DNA of 54,294 bases from Anaerostipes sp. MSJ-23 (GCF_018918155.1 NZ_JAHLPY010000018.1:1-54294), one strand, 5' to 3'; positions 33,466 through 42,236 are shown, counted from the stretch's first letter. Numbers and translations are program-made. The notes: generated by a model from the letters alone, not told the origin.

Positions 33466-34161
33466 ATGAAAAAAAACAGCAGGGATAACCCGTTTCCATT
33501 GCGAAAATATTACGGGATCATGATCGTTGGTTTTGTTTTGTTTCTTGGAATTATGGCATATTACAGCGTAAAATTTAAGGAAAAAAGGGAAATTGCAAAG
33601 CAGGAAGTAAAGCTAAATGAATCTGTCAGCGCAGGAAACAGTGCAACACAGGGCAAAACAAAGAAGACAACACAGGCAACGACACAGTCTTCTACGGCAG
33701 CGGAGCAGGAACAAGAAAGCAGGCAGACTATACAGCAGACCATAAGCTATGATGGAAAAACAAAACTTATGTGGCCACTTACCGGAAATATTCTTATGCC
33801 TTACAGTGCGAATGCAACAATTTATTTTGAATCTCTTGATCAGTATCGAACCAATCATGGAATTTTAATCGAAGCAAAAGAAAATGCACTTGTGAAAGCA
33901 GTTAAACGCGCAGAAGTAGAAGAAATAAGAAAAACACCGGAGTATGGAAAGACAGTTCTTATGGATCTTGGCAATGGTTATAGTGCGTTGTATGGCCAAG
34001 TAAAAGATCTGGCAGTTAAGGAAGGCGATATTGTAGAAAAAGGGCAAGTGATTGGAAAGGTAGCAGCTCCGACTGATTATTATACATTAGAAGGTACAAA
34101 TCTTTATTTTCAGATGGAAAAAGATAAAAAAAGTATTGACCCTTCAAAATATTTGAAATAA
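33466..34161 (+). CDS. SpoIIQ-like LytM-domain protein with degenerate zinc site
   Basis: This ~231-residue protein has an N-terminal transmembrane helix (YGIMIVGFVLFLGIMAYYS), a Ser/Thr/Gln/Glu-rich linker (residues ~45-90) and a C-terminal LytM/M23 domain. The metal ligands are mostly lost: the H-x3-D motif reads NHGILIE and the final H-x-H reads NLYFQ. Like Bacillus SpoIIQ it is probably a structural partner across the forespore membrane (with SpoIIIAH) rather than an active endopeptidase. Many clostridial SpoIIQ proteins keep the metal site. ATG 33466 is preferred over GTG 33457 because GAGG lies about 9 bases before it. Confidence 0.75.
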   Translation: MKKNSRDNPFPLRKYYGIMIVGFVLFLGIMAYYSVKFKEKREIAKQEVKLNESVSAGNSATQGKTKKTTQATTQSSTAAEQEQESRQTIQQTISYDGKTKLMWPLTGNILMPYSANATIYFESLDQYRTNHGILIEAKENALVKAVKRAEVEEIRKTPEYGKTVLMDLGNGYSALYGQVKDLAVKEGDIVEKGQVIGKVAAPTDYYTLEGTNLYFQMEKDKKSIDPSKYLK

Positions 34162-34237
34162 GATTGGAACCAAAGCAAAAAGAAAATCGTATATTATAAA
34201 AAACAGAAGAAAATAACAGCTGTTACCGGCTGATGTA

Positions 34238-34276
34238 GAAGAAAAAGGCCGCCGCATCATCGGCGGTTTTTTCTTC
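34238..34276 (+). terminator. Terminator after the spoIID-spoIIQ-like pair
   Basis: CCGCCG and CGGCGG form the stem core with flanking GAAGAAAAA and TTTTTTCTTC pairing, ending in a T-run. Confidence 0.85.
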
Positions 34277-34294
34277 GAAGATGGGAGAAAGAAA

Positions 34295-34558
34295 GTGAAA
34301 AACTATACTTACATATTAAAATGTAAAGATGAAAGCCTTTATACTGGTTGGACGAATGATATTGAGCATAGAATAAAAATGCATAATGCCGGAAAGGGAG
34401 CCAAATATACAAGAGGAAGAGGACCAGTAGAACTTGTTTATTTGGAAATTTTTGATTCCAAAAAAGAAGCTATGAGTCAGGAGGCACGGATTAAGAAATT
34501 GTCAAGAAAAGAAAAACTCCTGCTAATAGAATCTTATCAGCAGGAGTTAGAAAAGTAG
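34295..34558 (+). CDS. GIY-YIG domain protein (UPF0213/YhbQ type)
   Basis: This 87-residue protein is a single GIY-YIG domain (YTYILKCKDESLYTGWTND, then YTRGRGPVELVYLE). It starts at GTG 34295 with GGGAGAAAG upstream. GIY-YIG domains cleave DNA. Stand-alone UPF0213 members are widespread, and their cellular role, perhaps in DNA repair, is not settled. The next gene on the opposite strand converges 8 bases after its stop. Confidence 0.85.
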   Translation: MKNYTYILKCKDESLYTGWTNDIEHRIKMHNAGKGAKYTRGRGPVELVYLEIFDSKKEAMSQEARIKKLSRKEKLLLIESYQQELEK

Positions 34559-34566
34559 CATCATAA

Positions 34567-35211
34567 TTAAATTTGGAACATTAAAATCATATGGCAGAGG
34601 CTTCCACCCATGACAAATAAATGGAAAATTTCATGAAGTCCAAAATTTTTCCAATGGTGTTCAAACCATGGAATTTTTAATGCATAAATGATGCCGCCAA
34701 CAGTATAAATGATACCGCCGGCAAGAAGCCATCCAAAAGATGCGTGGGACAGACTGTGAATAATTGGTGCAATAGCAACGATGCAAAGCCATCCCATGGC
34801 AATGTACATAACGGATGAAATCCATTTTGGACAAGTTACCCAGAACATTTTGAAAACAATTCCGAGAATAGCAATGGTCCAGATAATCGCTAGTAAACCA
34901 TAACCAATTGTCCCGCCAAGAACGATCATACAGATTGGTGTGTAGGAACCGGCGATTAATACAAAGATCATAGCATGATCTAATTTTTTTAGTTGTTTGT
35001 TAATTCTTGGAGAGATATTAAATGAGTGATAAGCTGTGCTTGCTCCGTAAAGACCGATCATACTTAATGTAAAGATAATCAGTGAAATGATTCTCGTATA
35101 ATCACCTGATAAAATACTCTTTATAATTAGTGGAATCGATACAATAGCGGCAAGGATCATGCCGATAAAATGTGTAATGGCACTTCCGGGATCTTTTAAT
35201 TTATTATGCAT
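34567..35211 (-). CDS. Hemolysin III family (PAQR-like) membrane protein
   Basis: This ~214-residue protein has seven hydrophobic segments. The family motifs AITHFIGM near the N-terminus and PWFEHHWKNFGLHEIFHLFV near the C-terminus are present. They carry the conserved His residues and Ser that form the membrane metal site. The start at 35211 (MHNKLKD) follows GGAGG by 8 bases. Bacterial HlyIII/TrhA proteins have been linked to membrane energetics or lipid homeostasis; hemolysis is not implied. The inverted repeat upstream at 35251 lies between this gene and lctA and may regulate either. Confidence 0.88.
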   Translation of the reverse strand: MHNKLKDPGSAITHFIGMILAAIVSIPLIIKSILSGDYTRIISLIIFTLSMIGLYGASTAYHSFNISPRINKQLKKLDHAMIFVLIAGSYTPICMIVLGGTIGYGLLAIIWTIAILGIVFKMFWVTCPKWISSVMYIAMGWLCIVAIAPIIHSLSHASFGWLLAGGIIYTVGGIIYALKIPWFEHHWKNFGLHEIFHLFVMGGSLCHMILMFQI

Positions 35212-35250
35212 AAAACTACCTCCAGTCAATTTGGTTTTAAATAAAGTACT

Positions 35251-35271
35251 ATGTAGTTTTTGATACTACAT
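35251..35271. repeat. Inverted repeat between hemolysin III and lctA
   Basis: ATGTAGT (35251-35257) and ACTACAT (35265-35271) are separated by TTTTGAT. A further ACTACA half-site occurs near 35287-35292. It lies about 40 bases from the hemolysin III start and 100 from lctA. The motif differs from the AATTGGT palindromes of the lactate genes, so a separate regulator is implied. Confidence 0.5.
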
Positions 35272-35316
35272 TTAATCTTCTTATATACTACACCTCTTTT
35301 TTTCAAAATGCAAGGG

Positions 35317-35345
35317 TTTTCAAGGATATATTTTTTTGTTATAAT
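35317..35345 (+). promoter_or_regulatory. Probable promoter of lctA
   Basis: TTTTCA (35317-35322), 17 bases, TATAAT (35340-35345), then 21 bases to ATG 35367. No lactate-type palindrome lies here, so autoregulation is not evident. Confidence 0.55.
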
Positions 35346-35366
35346 AATTAAACGAGGAAAGAAAAC

Positions 35367-36056
35367 ATGGAGAAAACAAAAAAAGCTTATGAAATTGTGA
35401 TGGATCATATCAAAAATCAGATTCTTGACCAGGAACTGATGATTGGTCAGACACTTCCTCCGGAGAGAGAATTGTCGGAGCAACTTGGAGTCAGCAGGAA
35501 CTCTGTTCGTGAGGCACTGAAAATTTTAAGTGTCGTTGGGGTTATTTCCAGTAAACAGGGGGCTGGAAATTATGTATCTTGTGATTTTCAGGGGTATCTT
35601 GTGGATACTCTTTCTATGATGTTTATGCTCGATCAGCTTGATTATGATCAAATTAATCAGATTCGTCTTGGACTTGAAATGCAGGCGTATGCGCTTGCTG
35701 TTAAGTATGCAGGAAATGATGAGATTCTTCAGATGCAGGAGTATGTAAGACGGCTGGATCAGAGTACAGATGATGATGAAAAAACAATGTTAGATAAGAA
35801 AATCCATTTTGCAATTGCAAAAGCATCTAGAAATATATTAATTTTAAATATATTGAATGCCTTGTCAGAAGTAATGGATATTTTTATTTCAGATATGCGT
35901 CGAGAAATCCTTCAAACGGAAAAACGAAAAGGAATGCTTCAGGAAGCTCATAAACAAATGGTAGAGTGTTTATTAAAAAGAGATGTTGTCAATGGACAGA
36001 AAGCAATGGCGGATCATTTTGATATGATTGATAAAATTATTCACAAAGAATTGTAA
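35367..36056 (+). CDS. lctA: FadR/GntR-family lactate regulator
   Basis: This 229-residue repressor has an N-terminal winged helix (LPPERELSEQLGVSRNSVRE, then ALKILSVVGVISSKQGAGN) and a C-terminal FadR-type helical FCD domain (LDKKIHFAIAKASRNILILN, with the metal/ligand-binding His residues). FadR-type LldR/LctA proteins control lactate operons in response to lactate. It sits before lctB and shares lctA-lctB-lctC order with Acetobacterium woodii. The likely operators AATTGGTNNNACCAATT precede lctB and the permease and match the TNGTNNNACNA-like core known for this subfamily. Ligand and mode (repressor or activator) are inferred. Confidence 0.88.
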   Translation: MEKTKKAYEIVMDHIKNQILDQELMIGQTLPPERELSEQLGVSRNSVREALKILSVVGVISSKQGAGNYVSCDFQGYLVDTLSMMFMLDQLDYDQINQIRLGLEMQAYALAVKYAGNDEILQMQEYVRRLDQSTDDDEKTMLDKKIHFAIAKASRNILILNILNALSEVMDIFISDMRREILQTEKRKGMLQEAHKQMVECLLKRDVVNGQKAMADHFDMIDKIIHKEL

Positions 36057-36125
36057 AGATATGCAGAGGAATCTGCATATTTTTTATGTGTTTTTTACAA
36101 AAAACAAGAAAAATCGGAAAATCAC

Positions 36126-36154
36126 TGGACATAATTGCATAATATGCCTATAAT
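36126..36154 (+). promoter_or_regulatory. Promoter of the lctBCD operon
   Basis: TGGACA (36126-36131), 17 bases, TATAAT (36149-36154). The first operator begins 9 bases after the -10, so a bound regulator would cover the start of transcription. Confidence 0.7.
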
Positions 36155-36163
36155 AGAGTTATC

Positions 36164-36180
36164 AATTGGTAGTACCAATT
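36164..36180 (+). promoter_or_regulatory. Lactate operator 1
   Basis: AATTGGTAGTACCAATT, a perfect palindrome around its central base, overlapping the predicted start point of lctBCD. This is the best match to a FadR-type LctA site. Confidence 0.75.
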
Positions 36181-36227
36181 TAAAAAAGTAAGGATGAGGT
36201 GAGGCATCCAAATTTTTTTACCTGAAA

Positions 36228-36244
36228 AATTGGTACTACCAATC
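36228..36244 (+). promoter_or_regulatory. Lactate operator 2
   Basis: AATTGGTACTACCAATC lies 64 bases downstream of operator 1 (about six helical turns), 54 bases before ATG 36298. The spacing allows looping between two bound dimers. Confidence 0.7.
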
Positions 36245-36297
36245 GGACAAGCGGAAAGCTTTAGATGAAGAAGGTCTAAGAAAGAGGAGGAACAATT

Positions 36298-37086
36298 ATG
36301 GACATTTTAGTGTGTATCAAACAGGTACCGTCTTCCAACAAAGTGGAAGTTGATCCGGTAACTGGCGTACTGTTAAGAAACGGAGCCGATTCCAAAATGA
36401 ATCCATATGATTTGTATGCATTGGAAACTGCATTACAGATTCGAGAAGAAGTAGGTGGAACGATCAGTGTGATCAGTATGGGACCACCTCAGGCAAAAGC
36501 AGTTATTAGAGAAGCATTTGCAATGGGCGCAGACCGTGGAGCATTGCTTTCAGACCGTAGATTTGGTGGTGCCGATGTATTGGCAACCAGTTATACAATT
36601 GCACAAGGAATCAAAAAAATGGGAGATTTTGATTTGATTCTTTGTGGAAAACAGACAACAGATGGTGATACAGCTCAGGTAGGATCAGAAGTTTCAGAAT
36701 GGCTGACAATTCCTAGTGTATCAAATGTAAAGAAAATTACAAAAGTAGATAAAGATGGCATTACAATTGAGATGGATCTCCCAGGAGAACTTGAAGTTGC
36801 AAAAGTTGCTTACCCATGTCTTTTGTCTGTAGATAAAGATATTTTCCAGCCAAGACTTCCATCCTATGTAAAGAAAATGGATACAAAGGATCGTGAAATT
36901 GAAGTTTACTCCCTGGATGATATGGAAGATAAAGATGAAACACATTATGGATTAAACGGTTCACCTACACAGGTAAAACGTATTTTCCCTCCGGAAAGCA
37001 ACGATCATCACGAAGTATGGGATGACAATGGAGATGTAGTAGCAGATAAATTATTCCATATGATTGAAGAAATGAAATTTATCTAA
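36298..37086 (+). CDS. lctB: EtfB subunit of electron-confurcating lactate dehydrogenase
   Basis: This 262-residue electron-transfer flavoprotein beta subunit shows MDILVCIKQVPSSNKVEVDP, LCGKQTTDGDTAQVGSEVSEW and VAYPCLLSVDKD. With LctC and LctD it forms the Ldh/Etf complex. In Acetobacterium this oxidises lactate with NAD by coupling to reduced ferredoxin oxidation (established for that organism). It carries a bound FAD and, as in Bcd/Etf, would be the bifurcating flavin site. AAGAGGAGGAAC precedes ATG 36298. lctC starts 14 bases after it. The operon promoter has two palindromic operators. Confidence 0.92.
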   Translation: MDILVCIKQVPSSNKVEVDPVTGVLLRNGADSKMNPYDLYALETALQIREEVGGTISVISMGPPQAKAVIREAFAMGADRGALLSDRRFGGADVLATSYTIAQGIKKMGDFDLILCGKQTTDGDTAQVGSEVSEWLTIPSVSNVKKITKVDKDGITIEMDLPGELEVAKVAYPCLLSVDKDIFQPRLPSYVKKMDTKDREIEVYSLDDMEDKDETHYGLNGSPTQVKRIFPPESNDHHEVWDDNGDVVADKLFHMIEEMKFI

Positions 37087-37100
37087 AGGGGGAAAAAGAA

Positions 37101-38294
37101 ATGCCAAAATTAGTAATTCATCAGGAAAAAGTAGAAGATCCACAGGTATTGGTTGATATTTGCCCATTTGGTGCAATGGAAGAAAAGGACGGAAAACTTT
37201 CCATTAATGCAGCTTGTAAAATGTGCAAACTTTGTGTGAAAAAAGGACCAGCCGGTGCAGTAGAATATGTAGAAGATGAGAAAAAAGAAGAAATCGATAA
37301 GAGTCAGTGGAACGGAATTGCTGTTTATGTTGACCATGTAGATGGAGACATTCATCCAGTAACCTATGAATTGATCGGTAAAGCAAAAGAGCTTGCAGCA
37401 AAGATTAATCATCCGGTTTATGCAATCTTTATGGGTAAAGATATCAAAGAAAAAGCTCAGGAACTGCTCCATTATGGTGTTGATAAAGTATTTGTTTATG
37501 ATTATCCAGAACTTGCAAGATTTAAAATTGAATCTTATACAGCTGTTTTTGAAGACTTTATTAAAAAACAACAGCCATGTGCAATTCTTACTGGAGCAAC
37601 AACGGTAGGAAGACAGTTAGCCCCACGTGTTGCAGCAAGAATGAAGACAGGATTAACTGCTGACTGTACAATCCTTGAAATGGATGAAAATACAGATCTT
37701 TCACAGATTCGTCCTGCATTTGGTGGAAATATCATGGCTCATATCCTAACACCAAATAATAGACCACAGATGGCAACTGTTCGTTATAAAGTCATGAATG
37801 CACCAGAACGTACAGAAGATGCTCACGGTGAAATCGTAACATGTGCAATTGATGAAGCAAAATTAAAAGCTCATGTTGATGTATTAGATATTGTAAAGAA
37901 AGAACCAGAACAGTTTATTGAATCTGCAGATGTCCTCGTTGTAGCAGGTCGTGGTGTTAAGAAAGAAGAAGATCTTGCCATGATCCGTGAATTGGCAGAT
38001 CTGTTAGATGGTCAGGTAGCATGTACAAGACCACTTGCAGAAGCAGGATGGGTAGAAGCTAAATGTCAGGTAGGACTGAGCGGAAGAACTGTACGTCCAA
38101 AACTGATTATCACATGTGGTGTTTCAGGAGCTATTCAGTTTGTTGCCGGAATGGATCATTCCGACTGTATCGTAGCAATCAATTCCGATGAGAAAGCGTC
38201 AATCTTTAAAACAGCACATTATTGTCTGGTAGGAGATATCTATGATATTATACCAAAGCTGATTGAAAAGATTAAAGCAGCGAAAGGGGCATAA
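37101..38294 (+). CDS. lctC: EtfA subunit with N-terminal ferredoxin-like domain
   Basis: This 397-residue EtfA is about 65 residues longer than ordinary EtfA. The extra N-terminal part carries four Cys, ICPFGAM and [13 protein letters not shown], enough for one [4Fe-4S] cluster. This matches LctC of the confurcating lactate dehydrogenase, where the cluster links ferredoxin to the flavins. The C-terminal half is a normal Etf alpha FAD domain ([53 protein letters not shown]). It ends 4 bases before the lctD start. GGGGGAAAAAG precedes ATG 37101. The second EtfA in the window (47.1 kb) lacks the Cys domain, so the two pairs are functionally distinct. Confidence 0.92.
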   Translation: MPKLVIHQEKVEDPQVLVDICPFGAMEEKDGKLSINAACKMCKLCVKKGPAGAVEYVEDEKKEEIDKSQWNGIAVYVDHVDGDIHPVTYELIGKAKELAAKINHPVYAIFMGKDIKEKAQELLHYGVDKVFVYDYPELARFKIESYTAVFEDFIKKQQPCAILTGATTVGRQLAPRVAARMKTGLTADCTILEMDENTDLSQIRPAFGGNIMAHILTPNNRPQMATVRYKVMNAPERTEDAHGEIVTCAIDEAKLKAHVDVLDIVKKEPEQFIESADVLVVAGRGVKKEEDLAMIRELADLLDGQVACTRPLAEAGWVEAKCQVGLSGRTVRPKLIITCGVSGAIQFVAGMDHSDCIVAINSDEKASIFKTAHYCLVGDIYDIIPKLIEKIKAAKGA

Positions 38295-38298
38295 GGAT

Positions 38299-39702
38299 AT
38301 GAGTTATAAGAAATTTGATAAAGCTGACCTGGCAGCCATTGAAAAAATCATAAATGATCCAGAAAGAATTTTATATGATGGAAATATTAATGAAGAATAT
38401 AGCCACGATGAATTAAGTGGAACAAATAGTTATCCAGATGTTGTTGTAAAGGCAACATCAGCACAGGAAATTTCAGAAATCATGAAATATGCCTATGAAA
38501 ATAATATTCCGGTAACTCCAAGAGGTGCTGGAACAGGACTGGTAGGATCCTCTGTAGCCATGGAACATGGTATTATGATCGATTCTAGTCTGATGAATCA
38601 TATTCTTGAATTAGATGAAGAAAATTTGACCATTACAGTAGAACCTGGTGTTCTGCTGATGGAACTTGCAGCTTATGTAGAAGATCATGACTTTTTCTAT
38701 CCACCAGATCCAGGTGAAAAATCTGCAACAATTGGTGGAAATATTAGTACAAATGCCGGTGGAATGCGTGCTGTAAAATATGGTGTTACCAGAGATTATG
38801 TACGTGGACTGGAAGTTGTGCTGCCAAACGGAAAAATTGTAGAATTTGGTGGAAAAGTTGTAAAAAATAGTTCAGGATATTCCTTAAAGGATCTGATGAT
38901 TGGTTCTGAAGGAACTCTTGGATTTATTACAAAAGCTGTCTTAAAATTGCTCCCTCTGCCGAAAAAGGCAATAAGCTTACTGATACCATTTCCTACTCTT
39001 AAGCAGGCAATAGACACTGTACCTCTCATCATTAAATCAAAAGCAATTCCAACTGCCATTGAATTTATGCAGAGGGAGGTTATTATTGACGCAGAAAAAT
39101 ATCTTGGAAAGAAATTCCCAGATTCTCAGTCTGACGCATATCTTTTGTTAAAATTTGATGGAAACTCAACAGAAGAAATTGAAGCAGCTTATGATAAAGT
39201 AGCACAGTTATGTCTGGAACAGGGCGCTTTAGATGTTCTGATTTCTGACACAGAAGAACGTGAAGAATCTATCTGGAAAGCCAGAGGAGCCTTCCTTGAA
39301 GCCATTAAAGGATCTACGACTTACATGGATGAAGTTGATATGGTTGTACCACGTAATAAAGTCAATGAGATGGTGGAATATCTCCATAATCTTCATACAG
39401 AAGTGGATATCCGTATCAAGAGTTTTGGACATGCGGGTGATGGAAATCTGCATTCCTACATTTTACGTGATGACCTGACACAAGAAGAGTTTGAAAAACG
39501 TATGGGCATTGCGATGGAAAAAATCTATGAAAAAGCAAAAGAACTTGGTGGACAGGTATCTGGTGAACATGGAATTGGATATGCAAAGAAACCATATTTG
39601 AAAGAATCACTGGACCCTGCAAATATCGAGTTAATGAATGGAATCAAAAAAGCATTTGATCCAAAGAATATTTTGAATCCTCACAAAGTATTCCAAGCAT
39701 AG
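38299..39702 (+). CDS. lctD: FAD-dependent lactate dehydrogenase
   Basis: This 467-residue GlcD/LldD2-type flavoprotein has the PP-loop FAD domain ([21 protein letters not shown], then [21 protein letters not shown]) and the C-terminal FAD-oxidase domain with [18 protein letters not shown] and [10 protein letters not shown]. As LctD it oxidises lactate to pyruvate, passing electrons to LctBC; the isomer preference is not deducible. ATG 38299 follows AAAGGGGC, with the EtfA stop 4 bases earlier. The enzyme is cytoplasmic and strictly anaerobic in context. It is a paralogue of the enzyme at 43.6 kb, with the FAD motifs conserved and the rest diverged. Confidence 0.9.
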   Translation: MSYKKFDKADLAAIEKIINDPERILYDGNINEEYSHDELSGTNSYPDVVVKATSAQEISEIMKYAYENNIPVTPRGAGTGLVGSSVAMEHGIMIDSSLMNHILELDEENLTITVEPGVLLMELAAYVEDHDFFYPPDPGEKSATIGGNISTNAGGMRAVKYGVTRDYVRGLEVVLPNGKIVEFGGKVVKNSSGYSLKDLMIGSEGTLGFITKAVLKLLPLPKKAISLLIPFPTLKQAIDTVPLIIKSKAIPTAIEFMQREVIIDAEKYLGKKFPDSQSDAYLLLKFDGNSTEEIEAAYDKVAQLCLEQGALDVLISDTEEREESIWKARGAFLEAIKGSTTYMDEVDMVVPRNKVNEMVEYLHNLHTEVDIRIKSFGHAGDGNLHSYILRDDLTQEEFEKRMGIAMEKIYEKAKELGGQVSGEHGIGYAKKPYLKESLDPANIELMNGIKKAFDPKNILNPHKVFQA

Positions 39703-39763
39703 TTTACTCCTTTTACCTCCAGTAGAGTCGGAGTCTCTCACTGGAACTAAAAATAACTTATAT

Positions 39764-39812
39764 AGCACACGAAGACAGATACCAGCAGGCTGGGATCTGT
39801 CTTTTGTGTGCT
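39764..39812 (+). terminator. Hairpin after lctD
   Basis: AGCACACGAAGACAGAT pairs with ATCTGTCTTTTGTGTGCT (one extra base) after the lctD stop. The T-run is inside the stem rather than after it. It separates the lctBCD unit from the perR gene. Confidence 0.6.
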
Positions 39813-39830
39813 TAAAATTAAATCTAGAAC

Positions 39831-39859
39831 TTGACAAAGTCACACATATCTTTTAAAAT
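39831..39859 (+). promoter_or_regulatory. Promoter of the perR-like gene
   Basis: TTGACA (39831-39836), 17 bases, TAAAAT (39854-39859). The PerR-type palindrome begins 4 bases later. Confidence 0.7.
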
Positions 39860-39862
39860 AAA

Positions 39863-39881
39863 AACAGTAATAATTATTGTT
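39863..39881 (+). promoter_or_regulatory. PerR-type operator at its own gene
   Basis: AACAGTAATAATTATTGTT overlaps the predicted transcription start. It differs at one base from the palindrome before reverse rubrerythrin (52643-52661). PerR boxes elsewhere are AT-rich palindromes of similar form, so autoregulation is likely. Confidence 0.7.
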
Positions 39882-39897
39882 ATGAAAGGAGTTTCCT

Positions 39898-40314
39898 ATG
39901 CAGCCAACTTTAAAAAAAAGTAAACAAAGAGATGCGATTGTTGCATTTCTCATGACTCGCAAGGACCATCCGACTGCAGATACAATTTATATGAATATAA
40001 AGAAAGAATTTCCTAATATCAGCCTTGGAACTGTTTATAGAAATCTGGCACTTTTGTCAGAGCGGGGAGAAATTCTAAAACTAACATATGATCAGGGAGC
40101 TGATCGATATGATGCAACTGTAGACCCGCATTATCATTTTATCTGTCGGGAATGTGGCGAGGTGATAGACCTTGAGATGGATTCTTTAGATGAGGAAGTA
40201 ACGGCCATGGCAAATGTCAAATTTAAAGGTAAAGTCGAACAAAGTGTCATTTATTTTAAAGGTATTTGTGAAAAATGCCTAAAGAAAAAATTAGACAAAA
40301 AAACTTTGAAATAA
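39898..40314 (+). CDS. perR: Fur-family repressor, probably PerR
   Basis: This 138-residue Fur-family protein has an N-terminal winged helix (HPTADTIYMNIKKEFPNISL, then GTVYRNLALLSERGEI) and a C-terminal metal domain with DPHYHFICRECGEVIDLE and the second Cys pair GICEKCLKK, the structural zinc site. PerR senses peroxide by metal-catalysed oxidation of His/Asp ligands. Fur versus PerR cannot be told from the sequence alone; the shared palindrome with a peroxide/oxygen-detoxifying rubrerythrin favours PerR. It interrupts the lactate genes between lctD and the permease, but has its own promoter. Confidence 0.85.
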   Translation: MQPTLKKSKQRDAIVAFLMTRKDHPTADTIYMNIKKEFPNISLGTVYRNLALLSERGEILKLTYDQGADRYDATVDPHYHFICRECGEVIDLEMDSLDEEVTAMANVKFKGKVEQSVIYFKGICEKCLKKKLDKKTLK

Positions 40315-40331
40315 AATGTGCGGATATAAAG

Positions 40332-40373
40332 GTGTGTAATAGAGAGAAAATTCTCTTTATTACACACTTTTTT
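40332..40373 (+). terminator. Terminator after perR
   Basis: GTGTGTAATAGAGAGAA pairs with TTCTCTTTATTACACAC, followed by TTTTTT. Together with the operators at 40578 and 40606 it shows that the permease is a separate transcription unit. The rest of the gap 40374-40560 holds nothing I recognise. Confidence 0.92.
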
Positions 40374-40577
40374 AGGTTTTGTCAAAATTTTGTCAAATAT
40401 GATGAAAGATTAAAAAAAGAAAGAAGACAAAGCAGCAGAAAATGGCTGGAAACGGGCTTTATTTGAATTAAAAAATAAAAAAAGAAAGGTATTATATGTG
40501 AAATATGCACAAAAAAGTAAGAAATATAACAGGACAAATAGATGACTTTGTGAAAAAAAGGACTTGACTTTTTACCT

Positions 40578-40592
40578 AATTGGTCCTACCAT
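40578..40592 (+). promoter_or_regulatory. Lactate operator 3
   Basis: AATTGGTCCTACCAT, a variant with one imperfect end, next to a TATAAG that may be the -10 of the permease promoter (TTGACT at 40564 is too far for a standard -35). Confidence 0.6.
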
Positions 40593-40605
40593 ATAAGTAT
40601 CAACA

Positions 40606-40622
40606 AATTGGTAGAACCAATT
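40606..40622 (+). promoter_or_regulatory. Lactate operator 4
   Basis: AATTGGTAGAACCAATT, centred 29 bases after operator 3 and about 60 bases before ATG 40683. It ties the permease operon to the same regulator as lctBCD. Confidence 0.7.
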
Positions 40623-40682
40623 CGCGTATACGCAAGAATTCGGTAACAATTCAATTTTGAACAGAAAGGAGAATTACTCAAT

Positions 40683-42236
40683 ATGTTCATTCAATTTATT
40701 TTAGCAATGCTTCCAATTATCTGGCTGATTATTGCGTTAAGCGGATTAAAAATGGCGGGACATATCGCATGTCCAATTGCACTGGTGATTACAGTCATTG
40801 AAGCACTGTTTTTATGGAAACAAAAACTCATTGACGTATTAACCGGAGGAGTCGAAGGATTTGCCATGGCAATCTGGCCAATCTGTCTGGTAATCGTAGC
40901 AGCAGTATTTACTTACAACCTGGTAGTACATACAAAAAATATGGAATTGATTAAGAAGATGTTAACTTCTGTATCCAAAGACAAAAGAATCCTTGTACTG
41001 ATCATTGCATGGGGATTTGGAGGATTTATGGAAGGTATGGCAGGTTTTGGAACAGCCGTAGCAATTCCAGCGGGAATTTTATGTGGTCTTGGATTTGAAC
41101 CAATTTTCGCTGCAACTGTTTGTTTGGTAGCAAATACCACACCAGTAGCTTTTGGTTCCATTGGTATTCCAACAGTGACAGCTGCAAATGTAACAGGGTT
41201 AAGTCCTCATTTGACAGCATCTTATGTAGTATTACAGTTGGCAATTATGGTAATTGTAGCACCATTCCTTGTAGTGTTTATCACAGGAAAACATGAAGGT
41301 GCCAAAGGAATCGGAGATTACAAGGAAATCTTATTTATCACATTAATGTCTGGTATTTCTTTTGTAGTTCCTCAGTATCTGACAGCGAGATTTATCGGAG
41401 CTGAGCTTCCGGCAGTTATCGGTTCTGTATGTTGTATGGCAGTAACGATTATCTTAGCAAAAGTAATTTTAAAAGGGAAACCAAGCAAATTTGATATTGA
41501 GTTAGAGGATGATGGCGAAGCACTGACATTAAAAGATGCAATCGTTGCATGGAGCCCATTTATTCTGGTTCTTGTGTTCTTACTGGTTACATCAAGTTTG
41601 GTACCTGCAATTAATGGTCCATTATCTTCCATCAAGTCAAGCGTTCCGATTTATACAGGAAAAGGAGCTTCGCCATATACCTTTACATGGATTGGAACTC
41701 CAGGAGTATTGATTCTGATTGCAGCATTTATTGGAGGATTAATTCAGAAATGTCCAATAGGAGAAATTTTTAAAGTTCTTTGGGATACAATCGTTCAAAT
41801 GTTTAAGACGATTATTACGATCATGGCAGTGCTTGCGACTGCAAAGATCATGGGTTACAGCGGAATGACGCAGTCTATTGCAAACTTCATTGTAGGTGTA
41901 ACAGGAAGCCTTTATCCATTAGTAGCTCCACTGATTGGATCAATTGGAACATTCGTAACAGGAAGTTCAACATCCAGTAGTGTATTGTTCTCAAAACTTC
42001 AGTCAAGTACAGGAGCAGAACTTGGTATCAATCAGGCATGGTTGGTAGCAGCCAATACAGTAGGAAGTACTGCAGGTAAGATTATTTCACCACAGAGTAT
42101 TGCAATTGCAACAGCAGCAACTGCCACGGTTGGTAAAGAAAGTGAAATTTTAACAAAAGTAATCAAATATTTCGTATTATTTGTAGTAGTTTATGGACTT
42201 GTTTGTTATTTTGGCGAAGGAATAATTATAGGTTAA
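40683..42236 (+). CDS. lctE: L-lactate permease family transporter
   Basis: This 517-residue LctP-family permease has about 12-14 hydrophobic segments. Conserved features include WGFGGFMEGMAGFGTAVAIP and the C-terminal SSTSSSVLFSKLQSSTGAELG followed by ISPQSIAIATAA. LctP proteins take up lactate (and glycolate) with protons. ATG 40683 follows AAAGGAGAA. It is the first gene of the second half of the lactate locus, behind operators 3 and 4, and is followed by larA-type and dehydrogenase genes with no clear terminator between them. The symbol follows the A. woodii lctE position; specificity for D- or L-lactate cannot be read. Confidence 0.92.
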   Translation: MFIQFILAMLPIIWLIIALSGLKMAGHIACPIALVITVIEALFLWKQKLIDVLTGGVEGFAMAIWPICLVIVAAVFTYNLVVHTKNMELIKKMLTSVSKDKRILVLIIAWGFGGFMEGMAGFGTAVAIPAGILCGLGFEPIFAATVCLVANTTPVAFGSIGIPTVTAANVTGLSPHLTASYVVLQLAIMVIVAPFLVVFITGKHEGAKGIGDYKEILFITLMSGISFVVPQYLTARFIGAELPAVIGSVCCMAVTIILAKVILKGKPSKFDIELEDDGEALTLKDAIVAWSPFILVLVFLLVTSSLVPAINGPLSSIKSSVPIYTGKGASPYTFTWIGTPGVLILIAAFIGGLIQKCPIGEIFKVLWDTIVQMFKTIITIMAVLATAKIMGYSGMTQSIANFIVGVTGSLYPLVAPLIGSIGTFVTGSSTSSSVLFSKLQSSTGAELGINQAWLVAANTVGSTAGKIISPQSIAIATAATATVGKESEILTKVIKYFVLFVVVYGLVCYFGEGIIIG

